Shown: positions 8,631 through 15,939 of the stretch, in pieces | How the letters are laid out: each line of letters begins with the position of its first letter | Position numbering within the stretch: position 1 is the stretch's first letter | Assembly: GCA_938046585.1 (NCBI GenBank) | Contig: CALIWR010000005.1 | Location: 434,001-498,000, forward strand | Source: an uncultured Propionibacteriaceae bacterium | Lineage (GTDB): Bacteria; Actinomycetota; Actinomycetes; Propionibacteriales; Propionibacteriaceae | Length of the DNA: 64,000 bases | Direction of reading: 5' to 3' | The notes under the pieces: model-generated | Database searches by the model: none | The model's input: only the letters and a program-made list of their open reading frames with translations | What the model was told of the DNA's origin: nothing | Position numbers and translations under genes: made by a program

Positions 8631-8900
8631 TCAGAACGCGAAGAGCGCGTTCCAGGCCCGGGTCGAAACGATCCGCATGCTGTCAGCCGGGTACGGATCA
8701 CCGGCCAACACCTGCTCCAGCTGCTGCTGGTCGGCGACGTCGAGGACCAATTGAGCGCCCAGCCCGTCCTCGAACGGCCCCCCGTTGACCAGTAGCCCCT
8801 GTTCTTTCAGTCCGGCGAGCCAGTCGCGGTGGGCCGGACGGGCCGCTAGCCGGCGCTCGTTCTGCGCCGGTACGTACTCGGTAGTGACGACGAATAACAT
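8631..8900 (-). CDS. YCII-domain protein
   Basis: A small protein of about 89 residues of the YciI (YCII) ferredoxin-like fold. Visible are the early TEYVPAQNERRLAARPAHRDW, the family-typical NGGPFEDG and the D-P-Y motif in AGDPYPADSM. The start ATG at 8900 has an AGGA eight bases upstream; an ATG three codons earlier (8909) is the alternative. YCII proteins are mostly uncharacterised, and a catalytic His-Asp pair has been proposed for some members. It precedes metY on the same strand by 82 bases; a functional link is not evident. Confidence 0.8.
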   Translation of the reverse strand: MLFVVTTEYVPAQNERRLAARPAHRDWLAGLKEQGLLVNGGPFEDGLGAQLVLDVADQQQLEQVLAGDPYPADSMRIVSTRAWNALFAF

Positions 8901-9011
8901 GTCCGCCATCCTGCCAGTCCCTGAGCCGCAGCCCACCCCGCCGGGCAGCGATCTACCATGACGGGCAGGGGCTTGCACCGCGACGCGGCTCCGCTGACGC
9001 ATCAGCAGTGA

Positions 9012-9184
9012 CTGGCGGATACGGCGGGGCGCCGTACCGGGGTCACCCTCGATCTTGGGGCCGGCAGGGGCGCCCTGGCCCGCTTCCTTCCCGCCAGCAC
9101 CCGTTGAATGGCGGTGGAGCCCTACCCTTCCGGGCTGCTGCGGCGGGTCTACCGCGCGGCGGTTGCGGGCAATCAGGCGCCGGG
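9012..9184 (+). pseudogene. Relic of a class I SAM-dependent methyltransferase
   Basis: In one frame the plus strand reads VTLDLGAGRGALARFLP (from 9042), a clear methyltransferase motif I. It is then interrupted by TGA at 9105-9107 and continues as MAVEPYPSGLLRRVYRAA, which looks like motif II with the acidic SAM-binding loop (AVEP). The two halves are in the expected order and spacing, in the same frame, with an in-frame stop between them. After about 9184 the frame runs into the antisense of the HAD gene and homology-like character ends. I read it as the decayed remnant of a truncated gene; no intact start or C-terminus is present. Confidence 0.55.
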
Positions 9185-9997
9185 CTACCGGACGGTTGAC
9201 CGGGTCAGTCCCAATTCGGTGAAGGCCCGGACCAGGCCGGCCTGTTCCGGGCCTGGGATGACCAGGTCAGCCAACGCCACCAGCTCGGGTGGGCCGCTGG
9301 CGACGGCGACGGCGGTCCCGGCCAGATGCAGCATCTCCAGGTCGTTGTGCCCGTCCCCGACTGCCACAACCTGATCGACACCGACTCCGAGACGCTGGCA
9401 CACGGTGCGGATTCCTTCAGCCTTAGTCACCGACCGCAGGTACCACTCCCCCGCCCATGCTCCGAGCATCGGCAACGAACTGGGCAGGAGGGCGACCTCG
9501 GCCGGCGCTAGCCCAACCAGGTCAGTCAGCGGCCGGGCCGCCCCGAAGCAGGAGACCTTGGCGAAACGGACTGGGCGCTCGTCGAGCGGTTGGATGGCGG
9601 CGGTCATCTCGCGGGCCGCCTCCGGGCCGGCCAGGGTCCGAGCCAAGATCTCGACCAACGACGGGATCGTGTCGGCACGGGCATGAACCGCGTCGGGGGC
9701 TTCGAGCAGATACAGCACCTCGGCGTCATCCAGGACCCGCAGCAGATCACGGGCCGTCGGTTCTGGGAACCGTACGTCGGCTAGGACCTCCCCGCCGAAT
9801 TCGACATAACCGCCGGCGGAACCCACGAGGCCATCCACAATGTCCAGCACGGCGGTCGGTACGGACGCACGACAGCGACCGGTGCAGAGGATCACCTGGT
9901 GTCCGGCAGCTCGGACCTGGCGTACCACCTGCCGGTGCGCCTCAGGCACCATGCCGTGATCAGCGAAGGTACCGTCATAGTCCAAGAAGACGAGCAT
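9185..9997 (-). CDS. HAD superfamily hydrolase, Cof/sugar-phosphatase type
   Basis: A 270-residue HAD phosphatase with motif I LVFLDYDGTFADHG (two Asp of DxDGT), motif II-like ILCTGR and the C-terminal motif IV VAVGDGHNDLEMLHLAG, which is typical of the Cof subfamily with a C2 cap. These enzymes dephosphorylate small phosphorylated metabolites; the substrate cannot be predicted from sequence. It starts at ATG 9997, three bases after the stop of the 2H phosphoesterase gene, so the two are probably co-transcribed. Confidence 0.88.
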   Translation of the reverse strand: MLVFLDYDGTFADHGMVPEAHRQVVRQVRAAGHQVILCTGRCRASVPTAVLDIVDGLVGSAGGYVEFGGEVLADVRFPEPTARDLLRVLDDAEVLYLLEAPDAVHARADTIPSLVEILARTLAGPEAAREMTAAIQPLDERPVRFAKVSCFGAARPLTDLVGLAPAEVALLPSSLPMLGAWAGEWYLRSVTKAEGIRTVCQRLGVGVDQVVAVGDGHNDLEMLHLAGTAVAVASGPPELVALADLVIPGPEQAGLVRAFTELGLTRSTVR

Positions 9998-10000
9998 CGA

Positions 10001-10561
10001 TTAGCCTTCCGCCAGGTTCGCCAGGGGGAATCGGGCCACCACCTGGTAGCGGGGGCCTTCCGCCAGGAACGACTGCACCAGCACCAGCTCGGTCACCACC
10101 CAGCCATCGCTACTTAACCCGCTCAAGGCCCTCAGGTGGCGGATGGCTGAGACTGGGCGCCGGCTGCGGGCCAGGGTCAGGTGCGGTTGGTAACGCCGCC
10201 GAGGTACGGCGATCCCGACCCGGGTGGCGGCGGTACGGCAGTGCCCAGCCAGGATGGCCAGCTCCTCGGTGTCTGCGCTGACCTGGGCGTACAGGACTCT
10301 GGCAGCCGACGGCGACGGGAAGACCCCGACCCCGTCGATCCGTAGCCGTATGGACGCGGACCGGGCCGCCGCAGCCGCTAGGTTCTCGGTCAGCATCGGG
10401 TAGCGCCATGGCTCGACTCGTTCGTAGAAGGCCACGGTGATATGCCAGCCGCTGCTGTCGCTCCAGCGCCAGACCTGATCGCGACGGGGAACGACCCACT
10501 GCTCGATCTGGTCGTGGACCGATGCCGGCGCCAGCACGGCCGCGAAGTACCGCTCGCTCAT
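10001..10561 (-). CDS. 2'-5' RNA ligase / 2H phosphoesterase family (ThpR-like)
   Basis: A protein of 186 residues with the two tandem H-x-T/S motifs of the 2H phosphoesterase superfamily: HITVAF near residue 40 and HLTLAR near residue 125. In bacteria these proteins act on RNA 2',3'-cyclic or 2'-5' linkages in vitro; the physiological role is unclear. I place the start at ATG 10559-10561 (SERYFAAVLAP), the conserved N-terminus; the frame stays open upstream but overlaps the DUF885 gene. It sits between the DUF885 peptidase gene and the HAD gene with gaps of a few bases. Confidence 0.85.
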   Translation of the reverse strand: MSERYFAAVLAPASVHDQIEQWVVPRRDQVWRWSDSSGWHITVAFYERVEPWRYPMLTENLAAAAARSASIRLRIDGVGVFPSPSAARVLYAQVSADTEELAILAGHCRTAATRVGIAVPRRRYQPHLTLARSRRPVSAIRHLRALSGLSSDGWVVTELVLVQSFLAEGPRYQVVARFPLANLAEG

Positions 10562-10566
10562 AGTGG

Positions 10567-12264
10567 TCAGGCGAGTGTCTGCCGCAGCACATCCAGGCCG
10601 AGCGAGCCTAGCCGCAAGGCGCGGGTATGGAAATCCTTCAGGCTGGACCCGGCGGCCAGGGCCTGGTCGCGGGCCTGTTCCCAGAGCCGTTGCCCCACTG
10701 CGTACGAGGGGGCCTGGCCCGGCCAGCCGAGGTAGCGGTCCAGCTCGAAACGCAGGTTCGGCTCGGGCATCGCCACGTTGTGCCGCAGGAAAGCCCAGGC
10801 CGATTGGTAATCCCAGCGGCCCTCGCCGACCCCGGGGAGCGTGGCCAGTTCGGCCGGGCGCGGCTTGCTTAGATGGACGCCGATGTCGACCACCACGCGG
10901 GCCGCGCGCAGCCGCTGCGAATCCAGCACCCCCATCCGATCGCCCGGGTCCTCGTGGAAGCCAAGGTCGGCCATCAGCTGCTCGGCGTACAGGGCCCAGC
11001 CCTCGCCGTGCCCGCTCACCCAGGAGACCAGCCGCCGCCACGTATTCAGCTCGTCACGCAGGTAGACCTGCATCCCACACTGCAGATGGTGACCCGGGAC
11101 TCCTTCGTGGTAGACGGTGGTGCGCTCCTGCCAGGTGACGAAGTCGCTCGTCCCCTCAGGCACCGACCACCACATTCGGCCCGGCCGGGAGAAGTCGTCG
11201 GTGGGAGGCGTGTAGTAGATCCCCCCAGTCTGGGACGGGGCGATCCGACACTCCAGGGTCCGCAGCGGCTGTGGGATGTCGAAGTGGACTCGGTCCAGGG
11301 CCTCGATCGCGGTATCCGAGGTCTGCTGCATCCAAGCCTGCAAGGCGTCGGTGCCCTGAAGGGTACGGTCGGGGTCGGCGTTCAACCGGTCCAACGCCTC
11401 CCGGACGCTGACGCCCGGCCCGTACAGCCGCTCGGCGATCGTCCGCTGCTCGGCGTCGATCTCAGCCAGGCGTTCCCGGCCCCATTCGTAGGTCTCGTCC
11501 TGGTCGATCTCGGCGCCCAGGAAGTCCCGGCTGAAGCGGCGGTAACGTTCCGGGCCGACCGCGTCGGTCTCACCGGCTAGCGGCAGGATCTCAGAACGCA
11601 GAACATCAACCAGCCGGGCGTAGCCCGCCTGCGCGGCGGCGGCAGCCCGCTCGAGCTCCGCGGCCAGCGGGGCCGAGACCGGAGTCCCGTCGGCGGTGGT
11701 GGCGTCGGCGATCAGGCTACGGTACGAGCAGGTGGTCGCCTCGGCCTGGGCTTGGGCCTGCCCGATCGCGGCCTGAACCTGGCGCCGGGCGGCGACCGCG
11801 CCGCGAGAGCCGGCCAGCCGCAGGCTCTGCGCGTACTGTTCGAGCGCCCGGGGTACGGCCCGCAGGCAGGAGGCGAAATCGGCCCAGTCCTGCTCGGTTG
11901 CGGTCGGCCGGTTGTCGAAGCCGTCCCGCAACCCCTGAACCGGGGAGCTGATGTTGTCCAGATGGCGCAACGGTTCCCCGGCGTCGAACAGTTCGATCTC
12001 GAGGCCAAGCCGTTCCCGCATCGCGGCCCGGGTGACCTCATCGACCGGGTCTGTGGGTGATGCTTGGTCTAGTTCGAGCAGGGTGGCTCGGGCCAGGTCG
12101 GCGCGGGCCGCCAGCCCGTCCGGGGAATAGTCGTCCAGTTCATCGCGCCGCCCGGGCAGGCCGGCCTCGACCGCGAACTCAGGTGATAGTTCCGCCAGGC
12201 GGGCGACATACCGGTCGGCGAGCGCATCGACCGGGCTGGGACGGCGGACAGTGGGTTCACGCAT
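10567..12264 (-). CDS. DUF885 family protein, predicted metallopeptidase
   Basis: A protein of 565 residues of the DUF885 family. The zinc-binding motif is seen as VYHEGVPGHHLQCGM (HExxxxHH-like) at about residue 385, with the downstream Glu-containing SGHGEGWALYAEQLMADLG typical of the family. It begins VDALADRYVARLAELSPE and ends in the conserved GWPGQAPSYAVGQRLWEQ. Members are predicted zinc peptidases; most have no known substrate. No signal peptide is apparent, so a cytoplasmic location is likely. Confidence 0.9.
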   Translation of the reverse strand: MREPTVRRPSPVDALADRYVARLAELSPEFAVEAGLPGRRDELDDYSPDGLAARADLARATLLELDQASPTDPVDEVTRAAMRERLGLEIELFDAGEPLRHLDNISSPVQGLRDGFDNRPTATEQDWADFASCLRAVPRALEQYAQSLRLAGSRGAVAARRQVQAAIGQAQAQAEATTCSYRSLIADATTADGTPVSAPLAAELERAAAAAQAGYARLVDVLRSEILPLAGETDAVGPERYRRFSRDFLGAEIDQDETYEWGRERLAEIDAEQRTIAERLYGPGVSVREALDRLNADPDRTLQGTDALQAWMQQTSDTAIEALDRVHFDIPQPLRTLECRIAPSQTGGIYYTPPTDDFSRPGRMWWSVPEGTSDFVTWQERTTVYHEGVPGHHLQCGMQVYLRDELNTWRRLVSWVSGHGEGWALYAEQLMADLGFHEDPGDRMGVLDSQRLRAARVVVDIGVHLSKPRPAELATLPGVGEGRWDYQSAWAFLRHNVAMPEPNLRFELDRYLGWPGQAPSYAVGQRLWEQARDQALAAGSSLKDFHTRALRLGSLGLDVLRQTLA

Positions 12265-12301
12265 GAGGCCACTGTAGGCTGCTAAGCCCTGTACAGCCCG
12301 T

Positions 12302-12318
12302 CCAGGCAGATCGCCTGG
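12302..12318 (-). terminator. Small hairpin between the AI-2E transporter and DUF885 genes
   Basis: A 6-bp inverted repeat CCAGGC/GCCTGG with a 5-base loop lies in the 96-base gap between two same-strand genes. It may end transcription of the transporter gene, but the stem is short. Confidence 0.35.
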
Positions 12319-12360
12319 GGGTCATGGCAAAACACGGTACGACGAGAGCGCCCTGGCGGC

Positions 12361-13599
12361 TCAGTCGGTGGTCGGATCGTCGCTGCCGGTCGGCGGAGAC
12401 TGGTCGGGGACTGGCGACGGGCTCGGCTCGACGTTGGGGGTCGGATCGCTGCTCGTAGCGGCCGGCCGGTGACGAACCCACCGCGGCAGCCGGGGCCGCT
12501 GCGGGGCTACGACTGAGGCTCGGACCCTGCGTGCCGCCTGGGCGCCGGCGTTCACCATCGCCATGATCGGGACCGCGAACAGGGCCCCCGCTACCCCCAT
12601 CAGCAGCGCTCCCAGCGCAACCCCGATGATCACTGCCCACGGGTGCAGGTTGACCGCTTTGCCCATCAGCAGCGGCTGCAGGACGTGGCTCTCGATCTGC
12701 ATCACGACCAGCACGATTCCGAGCATGATCAGCCCCGAGGTCCAGCCGTTGGTCACCAAGGCCAGCAGTACCGCCAGTGCACCTGAGATGGTGGCCCCGA
12801 TGATCGGGATGAAGGCAGCCAGGAAGACCAGCGCCATGATCGGCGTCACCAGCGGTACCGACAAGATCGCGGCACCGACCCCGACCCCGACCGCATCCAC
12901 CGCGGCCACGATTACCTGGGTCCGGGCGTACCCCTCAAGGGCGAGCCAGCTGGCCTGACCGCTACGCCGGACGGTGGCCCGGGCGTCGCGGGGGAATAAG
13001 CTGACCACCCAGCGCCAGATGGCAGCCCCATCGGCCAGGAAGAAGAAGCCGCTGATCACGGCGAGCAGGAAACCGGCCACGATCGAGGCCGCCGAACCAC
13101 CTAGGGACAAGGCTTGAGAAGCGATCGAGGTGGTGTTGTCCGAGAGCCAGGTCCGGATTTGGGTCACGGCCTGGGTCAGCAAACCCTCCAGCCGGCCCCC
13201 GGCAGCGGTGTTCAGCCACGACTCGATCTTGGCCAGGCCCTGCACCGTCGCTGTCCGCAGTTGCGCGAAACCGGTAGTGAACTGGTTGCCGACGAAAAAC
13301 AAGACCCCGCTCACCGCGGCCAGGGTCAACACCACCGTGAGACCGGCGTGCAGATAGGTCGATCCGCCGAACCAGCGTCGGCCGACCCGGACCAACGGTG
13401 CCAGTAGGGCCGTCAACAGGATCCCGACCGCGATCGGAATCAGGATCTCCGAGGTCAACTCGGCGATATGGAGCACACCCCACCCCGCCAGGCCAATGCC
13501 GACCAACCGCCAGGCGATGGCCCCGGCAGCCCGGAAGGTGCCGGGCAGGGCCGGCACAGCCGACGGATCCTCATGCAGGGATTCAGGCATGGCTGGCAT
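12361..13599 (-). CDS. AI-2E family (PerM-type) transporter
   Basis: A 412-residue polytopic membrane protein. The N-terminal pair of helices (GIGLAGWGVLHIAEL, ILIPIAVGILLTALLAPLV) is followed by further membrane segments, and the conserved block IPIIGATISGALAVLLALV precedes VVMQIESHVLQPLLMGKAVNLHP, a signature of the AI-2E/PerM family. The C-terminal tail is Pro/Ser-rich. The family includes TqsA (autoinducer export) and Na+/H+ antiporter-like members; the transported species here is unknown. The start is ATG 13599 or 13590; neither has a clear ribosome-binding site. Confidence 0.88.
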   Translation of the reverse strand: MPAMPESLHEDPSAVPALPGTFRAAGAIAWRLVGIGLAGWGVLHIAELTSEILIPIAVGILLTALLAPLVRVGRRWFGGSTYLHAGLTVVLTLAAVSGVLFFVGNQFTTGFAQLRTATVQGLAKIESWLNTAAGGRLEGLLTQAVTQIRTWLSDNTTSIASQALSLGGSAASIVAGFLLAVISGFFFLADGAAIWRWVVSLFPRDARATVRRSGQASWLALEGYARTQVIVAAVDAVGVGVGAAILSVPLVTPIMALVFLAAFIPIIGATISGALAVLLALVTNGWTSGLIMLGIVLVVMQIESHVLQPLLMGKAVNLHPWAVIIGVALGALLMGVAGALFAVPIMAMVNAGAQAARRVRASVVAPQRPRLPRWVRHRPAATSSDPTPNVEPSPSPVPDQSPPTGSDDPTTD

Positions 13600-13695
13600 C
13601 TTAAGGCGATTCTGACCTGGGTGCCTGCTCCGTTCATCGCTGGGCTCGGGCCCGGCCCCGAGACGATCACCGGCGTGTCACGATGACCATGGCGT

Positions 13696-13732
13696 ACAGC
13701 GGGGAGCCCGCTGTTGCCAGGCTCCCCGCTGT
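13696..13732 (-). terminator. Strong hairpin terminator after the MerR gene
   Basis: A perfect 13-bp inverted repeat, ACAGCGGGGAGCC (13696-13708) and GGCTCCCCGCTGT (13720-13732), with an 11-base loop, 17 bases beyond the MerR stop codon. Confidence 0.8.
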
Positions 13733-13749
13733 GTCTCTGATACGGCTAC

Positions 13750-14565
13750 TCAGGCCACCGGCACGCAGACCTCAGTCAGGTACGCCGTGGGGTCTTGGGT
13801 ATGGGCCGGCCCGACGAGATAGCGGTTGTACATCGGCCCGGCGATCGTCAGGTTCTGCGTGGTGATGTGGTCCGCGAGTTCCACATTCACCTCCTCGAAC
13901 TGGCTGTAGTCACCGTGGAAGGTGGCCACGACGACCCGCTGGGCGGGCAGCTCGTGGATGAACAGCGGGGTTGAGGCCGTTGCCTCGGCCGGGACCGGCT
14001 GCCAGAGCTCGATGTCGATGTCGGATTCGCGGTATTCCGGGTCGTGGTACGTGGCGCCGCAGGGGGCATCGGCGAAGGCAATGCCCTGCTCTTGGGCCGC
14101 GGTCATGAACCGCTGCCAGGCAGCATGCTCTTGGGCGTAGGTGTCGATCGTCGTACGCAGGGCGACGACCCGCTGCGCGGGATGAGTAACGATGCTGATG
14201 TCGGCCATGATGGCCCTCCTTGTGGTGGAAATAAGGTGGTCAATCTCGGCGATGCGGCGGCGGGAGGCCTCAGCTTCGGCGACAAGGTGATCGCGCTGCA
14301 CGGCCAGCGCACGACCCAGGGCGTCCGGGTCGTCGCGCAGCGGGAGCAGGGCGGCTATGGCAGAGACGGAGAAACCAACGTCCCGCAGCTGACGGATCAG
14401 CCTCGCGTCACGCACCTGGCTGGAGCTGTAGAACCGGTACCCGGTGACCTGGTCGATGGCCGCCGGGATCAGGACCTGGCTCGCGTCGTAGTAGCGCAAC
14501 ATTCGTACGGACAACCGGGTCAGAGTGGAGAACTCCCCAATCCGCAGCAGTGTCGTCTCGGCCAT
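13750..14565 (-). CDS. MerR-family regulator with GyrI-like effector domain
   Basis: A 271-residue one-component regulator. The N-terminal MerR winged helix reads LLRIGEFSTLTRLSVRMLRYYD, followed by GYRFYSSSQVRDARLIRQLRDVGFS. A coiled-coil linker (residues about 85-115) leads to a C-terminal GyrI-like/BmrR-like domain (ISIVTHPAQRVVALRTTI ... LFIHELPAQRVVVATFHGDY), which in relatives binds hydrophobic drugs. Regulators of this layout usually activate an adjacent efflux gene or themselves; here no transporter is adjacent apart from a small membrane protein and the AI-2E gene. It is followed by a strong terminator, so it is probably monocistronic. Upstream is TTGACC (minus strand, 14602-14597), a plausible -35. 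Confidence 0.88.
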   Translation of the reverse strand: MAETTLLRIGEFSTLTRLSVRMLRYYDASQVLIPAAIDQVTGYRFYSSSQVRDARLIRQLRDVGFSVSAIAALLPLRDDPDALGRALAVQRDHLVAEAEASRRRIAEIDHLISTTRRAIMADISIVTHPAQRVVALRTTIDTYAQEHAAWQRFMTAAQEQGIAFADAPCGATYHDPEYRESDIDIELWQPVPAEATASTPLFIHELPAQRVVVATFHGDYSQFEEVNVELADHITTQNLTIAGPMYNRYLVGPAHTQDPTAYLTEVCVPVA

Positions 14566-14701
14566 GAGCCCATCGTCGCCTCTACCACCGTGTCAGGGTC
14601 AAGCAGCCGCGCTATCCCAGGTCCTGTGGTCGTGAGATCAGATCTGGATGCCTGGCACGCGCAGGCTATCTCAGGGCTGGGCCCAGACCTGGCCAACTGT
14701 C

Positions 14702-14983
14702 TCAGGCCAGCAGGATCAGCACCCCGGCCACGAGCAGGCTGACCGTCACCACGGGCACCAGGGTCAGCGGCGGCAGGGGGCGCGGCTCCCGCAGGGCGGG
14801 TTCCACTCGTATCCAGCCCAACCAGAGCTGAGCCGGGCAGGACGGGGCGGCCACCAGCAACACTATCGAGGTGGCCAGCCGCAGGCCCGGATACAGCCCC
14901 AACGCCAGCGGCTCTCGCCCCACCCCGACCAATATCAACGCCAGCGCGACCGTGCCCCGGGCCAAGAAGGTTCGTTCATTCAC
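14702..14983 (-). CDS. Small hypothetical membrane protein
   Basis: I do not recognise this 93-residue protein. It has an N-terminal Met-Asn-Glu-Arg start followed by a hydrophobic stretch (GTVALALILVGVG), a middle region LATSIVLLVAAPSCPAQL, and a C-terminal segment LTLVPVVTVSLLVAGVLILLA that ends at the stop. Two or three membrane passes are likely. It lies upstream of the MerR gene on the same strand with a 136-base gap. A real gene is plausible because the frame uses GC-rich third positions, but the evidence is compositional only. Confidence 0.5.
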   Translation of the reverse strand: MNERTFLARGTVALALILVGVGREPLALGLYPGLRLATSIVLLVAAPSCPAQLWLGWIRVEPALREPRPLPPLTLVPVVTVSLLVAGVLILLA

Positions 14984-15136
14984 TAGTGAGAACCGGTGTT
15001 AGGGTCCTGACCGTGCCCATACACCCAGTCTGGGAACCTACGCTCGCTCACGTCAGCGACGCTATCGGGTCGACTGGGCTGGCCGTTCGTCTACCTGGGC
15101 TGCCCTTACTAGGCCGTGCTTGCCAGACTTGATCAC

Positions 15137-15841
15137 ATGGAACTGCATCTTCGTCACAACCCATCCTTCTGCGTCGCCCGGCTCCTGTTGGCGCCCCATG
15201 AGCCGGTCAAGGTTGAAAGCGGCGCCATGATGGCGCACTCGGCCGGGATCCAGCTTCAGGCCAAGGCTGAGGGCGGCATCCTGGCGGGTCTCAAACGGGC
15301 GGTACTGGCCGGCGAATCGTTCTTCGTGAGCACGTATACCGCCCCACCGCAGGGCGGCTGGGTCGACATCGCCGCCACCCTGCCCGGCGACATCATGGCG
15401 CTGCCCCTAACCGGAGACCGAGATTTCTTCATCACCCGCGGCTGCTGGCTGGCAAATTCGCACGACACCGAGGTCAACACCCAGTGGGGCGGAATGCAGA
15501 ACCTCTTCGGCGGCGAAGGTGGTTTCGGGCTGCGAGCCTCGGGACGGGGCACTGTGGTGATGGCCGTGTACGGGGCACTGGACGTGGTCGACCTGCAGCC
15601 GGGAGAGCAGATCACGGTCGACACCGGGCATGTGGTCGCATACGACCTGGGGATCCAGTTCACGATCCGCCGAGCGGCCCGGGGCAAGATCTTCCAGTCC
15701 TTGACTTCCGGCGAAGGGCTGGTCTTCGACTTCACCGGACCAGGAAGGTTGTTCCTGCAGTCGCGTAACCCTTCGGCCTTTGAGGCCTACATCCGCTCGG
15801 CTGCTCCGAGCAGCAACGACGGCGGCGGCCTGTTCAGCTGA
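15137..15841 (+). CDS. AIM24 / TIGR00266 family protein
   Basis: A protein of 234 residues, beta-rich throughout, with the family signatures VKVESGAMMAHSAGIQLQ near the N-terminus, PGDIMALPL in the middle and EQITVDTGHVVAYDLGIQ followed by a GEGLVFDFTGPGRLFLQSRN C-terminus. The family has a double-stranded beta-helix-like fold; the yeast mitochondrial relative AIM24 supports inner membrane organisation, but the bacterial role is unknown. I chose ATG 15137 (ELHLRHNPSF); a GTG at 15116 would add seven residues. It is convergent with the Tap peptidase gene. Confidence 0.85.
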   Translation: MELHLRHNPSFCVARLLLAPHEPVKVESGAMMAHSAGIQLQAKAEGGILAGLKRAVLAGESFFVSTYTAPPQGGWVDIAATLPGDIMALPLTGDRDFFITRGCWLANSHDTEVNTQWGGMQNLFGGEGGFGLRASGRGTVVMAVYGALDVVDLQPGEQITVDTGHVVAYDLGIQFTIRRAARGKIFQSLTSGEGLVFDFTGPGRLFLQSRNPSAFEAYIRSAAPSSNDGGGLFS

Positions 15842-15881
15842 CCCTGCTCTCGCGCCAAGCCCAGGCGCTACCGTATCGGCT

Positions 15882-15926
15882 AACAGCAGCGGCGGCCGAG
15901 GCGCTGGGCCCCGGCCGCCGTCTGTT
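15882..15926. terminator. Bidirectional hairpin terminator
   Basis: A perfect 9-bp stem CGGCGGCCG (15890-15898) and CGGCCGCCG (15912-15920) with outer arms AACAG (15882-15886) and CTGTT (15922-15926). It lies between two convergent genes and could end both transcripts. Confidence 0.75.
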
Positions 15927-15939
15927 GTTCAGGCGATGA

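Noticed and set aside
9108..9374. An 88-codon gene starting MAVEPYP
   Set aside because: Its first part is the second half of the methyltransferase relic and the rest is antisense to the HAD gene; no ribosome-binding site.
14572..14602. MerR-type promoter with a 19-bp spacer upstream of the regulator gene
   Set aside because: TTGACC is a fair -35, but the only -10 candidate at 19 bp (GACGAT) is poor and no clear dyad spans the spacer, so it is mentioned only in the gene entry.
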